Shown piece by piece: positions 62,339-64,000 of a stretch of DNA of 64,000 bases (position 1 is its first letter; each line of letters opens with the position of its first letter). The position numbers were made by a program, and so were the translations under genes. Below the pieces are notes generated by a model. The model was not told the DNA's origin. It worked only from the letters and a program-made list of their open reading frames with translations, and did no database searches. Source of the stretch: Diploscapter coronatus (Eukaryota; Nematoda; Chromadorea; Rhabditida; Rhabditidae); assembly GCA_964036155.1 (NCBI GenBank), contig OZ038423.1, positions 26,117,249-26,181,248 of the forward strand, given 5' to 3'.

Positions 62339-62439
62339 TATCATAAGTTTATATTTCAAATTTGAAGTGAATAGATAAATAAATCTTTATCGAGATATTC
62401 AAACTGCACGATATTTCATATCAATAATATCTGATTCTT

Positions 62440-63600
62440 TTAAAATTCTAAACCCGCAAAAGTTTGCTTGATCTTCGCTCGCAGAGCGTTTTCATTGATT
62501 ATAAAGTCGGTGCTAAGTTCGATGAAGCCCTCATGTTGTTTCAAAGCTGGATCCACGAACGTTATTGAGTCCTCAAATTTTTTAACATTCATGAGTTTAG
62601 CCTTTAACATACCGTTAACGGAAACGGAATTCCCTTCTTCAGAGCATCATTTAATTGAGGCCCAATAAACGTCTTCGCCAAAGGCGTCAATTGCTCTATC
62701 GAATCGGGATCCATGTCAGGTAACGCTGATCGATGTAAATGGACTGCTAATCTGAAGATAACGCTTAAAATAAAAAATAAGCCATTTTTACCGATTCAGT
62801 TTCAAATCCCCAGAAAATCTTCCGTCTTGAGCATGCAGGTGAACGTCCGCCTGTCCGTCTGCTGACGCTACCATAATCTGTTTCTTATGACCTCTAACGT
62901 CGACGTACGTTAATAGTCGCGCTTAAAATTAGCATTATGTTAAATTATAATAATTTAAAATACTCGATAACTGAATTGCTCCTGCATCACCGTTAAATCG
63001 AAAGTCAGGCAGTTGGTACGGAAGCAAGATAAACGAAGCGTTTGTATTCGGGTAGTACTGAATAAGCACGCAAATTTCTAACAATAGCTAAATTGTTGCC
63101 TGTCCTATAGACGGGATTAATTTTCCGACGCAAATTGCTGAAGCGAAGTCCCCTCCTCCAGCATTACAAGTCGTCGACACGAAACCTTCAAAATTCTTCG
63201 GCAGATTTTCACGCTTCAGCTAAAATTGGCATGTTAAACAACACTCGCTTATATCCTATTACTTCTAGCGTCAACTTGTTCGTCTGATAGGCGTGATATA
63301 GCAGGGAATTGAATAGATAGTCCGATCCATAAAAATACAGCATCTTCGAGGAGTCGTCGTTGGTTAGCATCGGCCAAAAATCGATTATCGGTAAAAGTTG
63401 TCTGACTTTGAGTTACCGAGGATAGAACGGCGTTGGGTTGTCATTTTCGGCGTAGCGGATTTCTCCTAAGCGAACCATTTTACAATTCCTGAAAAAATCC
63501 CGTACCTCGCATTTGCATTTCGAAATAGTCATAGGTCACTGATGGATGAGCGATGTTCCTGTTGTCGATGTAAAGTCCGTGAACGAAATCGTTAATAAAT
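62440..63600 (-). CDS. BPI/LBP-like lipid-binding protein, partial (5' end off the window)
   Basis: About eight short exons on the minus strand end in TAA at 62440-62442. Blocks in order: FINDFVHGLYIDNRNIAHPS, MVRLGEIRYAENDNPTPFYP, TNDDSSKMLYFYGSDYLFNS, FEGFVSTTCNAGGGDFASAI, ASFILLPYQLPDFRFNGDAG, VHLHRSALPDMDPDSIEQLT and a C-terminal GFIELSTDFIINENALRAKI. The GSDYLFNSLLYHAY motif and the SxDF near the end are typical of the C-terminal barrel of BPI/LBP/CETP proteins. Those proteins are secreted and bind lipids such as lipopolysaccharide. The N-terminal barrel and signal peptide would be to the right, beyond 63600 or off the window. One intron near 62600 (about 41 bases) is a best guess. Confidence 0.68.
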
Positions 63601-63603
63601 CTG

Positions 63604-64000
63604 CAAAACAACAATTGTTTAGCAAAATGATGGCATATTTTGTCCTATCCTTCCCAGAAATTTCAGTTTTTTTCGAGCCTCTCAAAATCTCTACATTTTA
63701 TATGCTCTCTAGCCTCCCGCTGACCCAGGATTTCATACGGGAAGCGAGTCTCCCCTCATGGCAGTGTGGTGTAGCACATAGCGAGTTAGATTTTTGCCCA
63801 TTCTTGGGCTATAAGCGAGAGATCACCGGCTGAAAGGACATAGAGAAGCCCTGAAGAAACTCGAAGTTTCTCGGAAAGCCAGGATACATGCAAGCATATT
63901 TTAATAGAAAATATGTCGTCATATTTTAATTACTATGATTTTTACCAAAAATAACAAGTCATCCATGCTACCTCTTGACTACTGTGTTGTCGGTTAGGTT
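63604..64000. other. Upstream of the partial lipid-binding gene, no exon identified
   Basis: Likely intron or unresolved 5' exon of the minus-strand lipid-binding gene. A plus-strand frame (63546-63833) overlaps its last clear exon and is probably a shadow. No upstream exon carrying a signal peptide was found before the window edge. Confidence 0.35.

Overview
The window reads as nuclear DNA from a rhabditid-type nematode related to, but not, Caenorhabditis elegans. Introns are mostly 40-60 bases and AT-rich with TTTCAG/TTTTAG acceptors. Several start codons sit just behind an acceptor-like TTTCAG or TTTTAG, as expected for spliced-leader addition. Nematode-specific families are present: SRA/SRAB-like chemoreceptors, an FBA_2-type protein, an NHR-type nuclear receptor, NLP-47, and an ACC/LGC-type Cys-loop channel. 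All gene models were spliced by eye from reading frame, splice signals and remembered family patterns; no search was run.

Layout. 1-10 kb: the tail of a short, possibly Mediator-29-like gene; a neuropeptide-Y-type GPCR (+) with altered DRY and NPxxY motifs; a small secreted basic protein (-); and nlp-47, the AKH/GnRH-like neuropeptide precursor (-). 10-20 kb: mostly non-coding, with a CRIP-type LIM protein (-) and a Myb/SANT-like transcription factor (+). 20-31 kb: a four-TM protein (-); a secreted Cys-rich protein (-) with a 2.2-kb foldback inside one intron; a nuclear receptor with no visible zinc-finger domain (-); and an FBA_2 protein with no visible F-box (-). 31-39 kb: a CYSL-4-like PLP enzyme (-) with a possible operon partner; two tandem SRA/SRAB-like receptors (-) with nearly identical last exons; a possibly truncated gene on the opposite strand between them; and a small single-pass membrane protein (-). 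39-45 kb: a GT31 glycosyltransferase (-) and a tiny secreted peptide precursor (+). 45-64 kb: a long upstream region, then mpk-1 ERK (+), pyruvate kinase (-), a Cys-loop anion channel (+) and a partial BPI/LBP-like lipid-binding protein (-).

The genes do not form one pathway: this is an ordinary mixed nematode region. Neural signalling is well represented (NPY-type receptor, AKH-like peptide, chemoreceptors, anion channel, two orphan secreted peptides), alongside housekeeping genes (mpk-1, pyruvate kinase, GT31). I found no clear novel multi-gene system. The most interesting points are the intronic foldback, the apparent gene conversion between the receptor tails and its possible truncation of the opposing gene, the receptor lacking a DNA-binding domain, and the several unrelated hairpin (MITE-like) elements.
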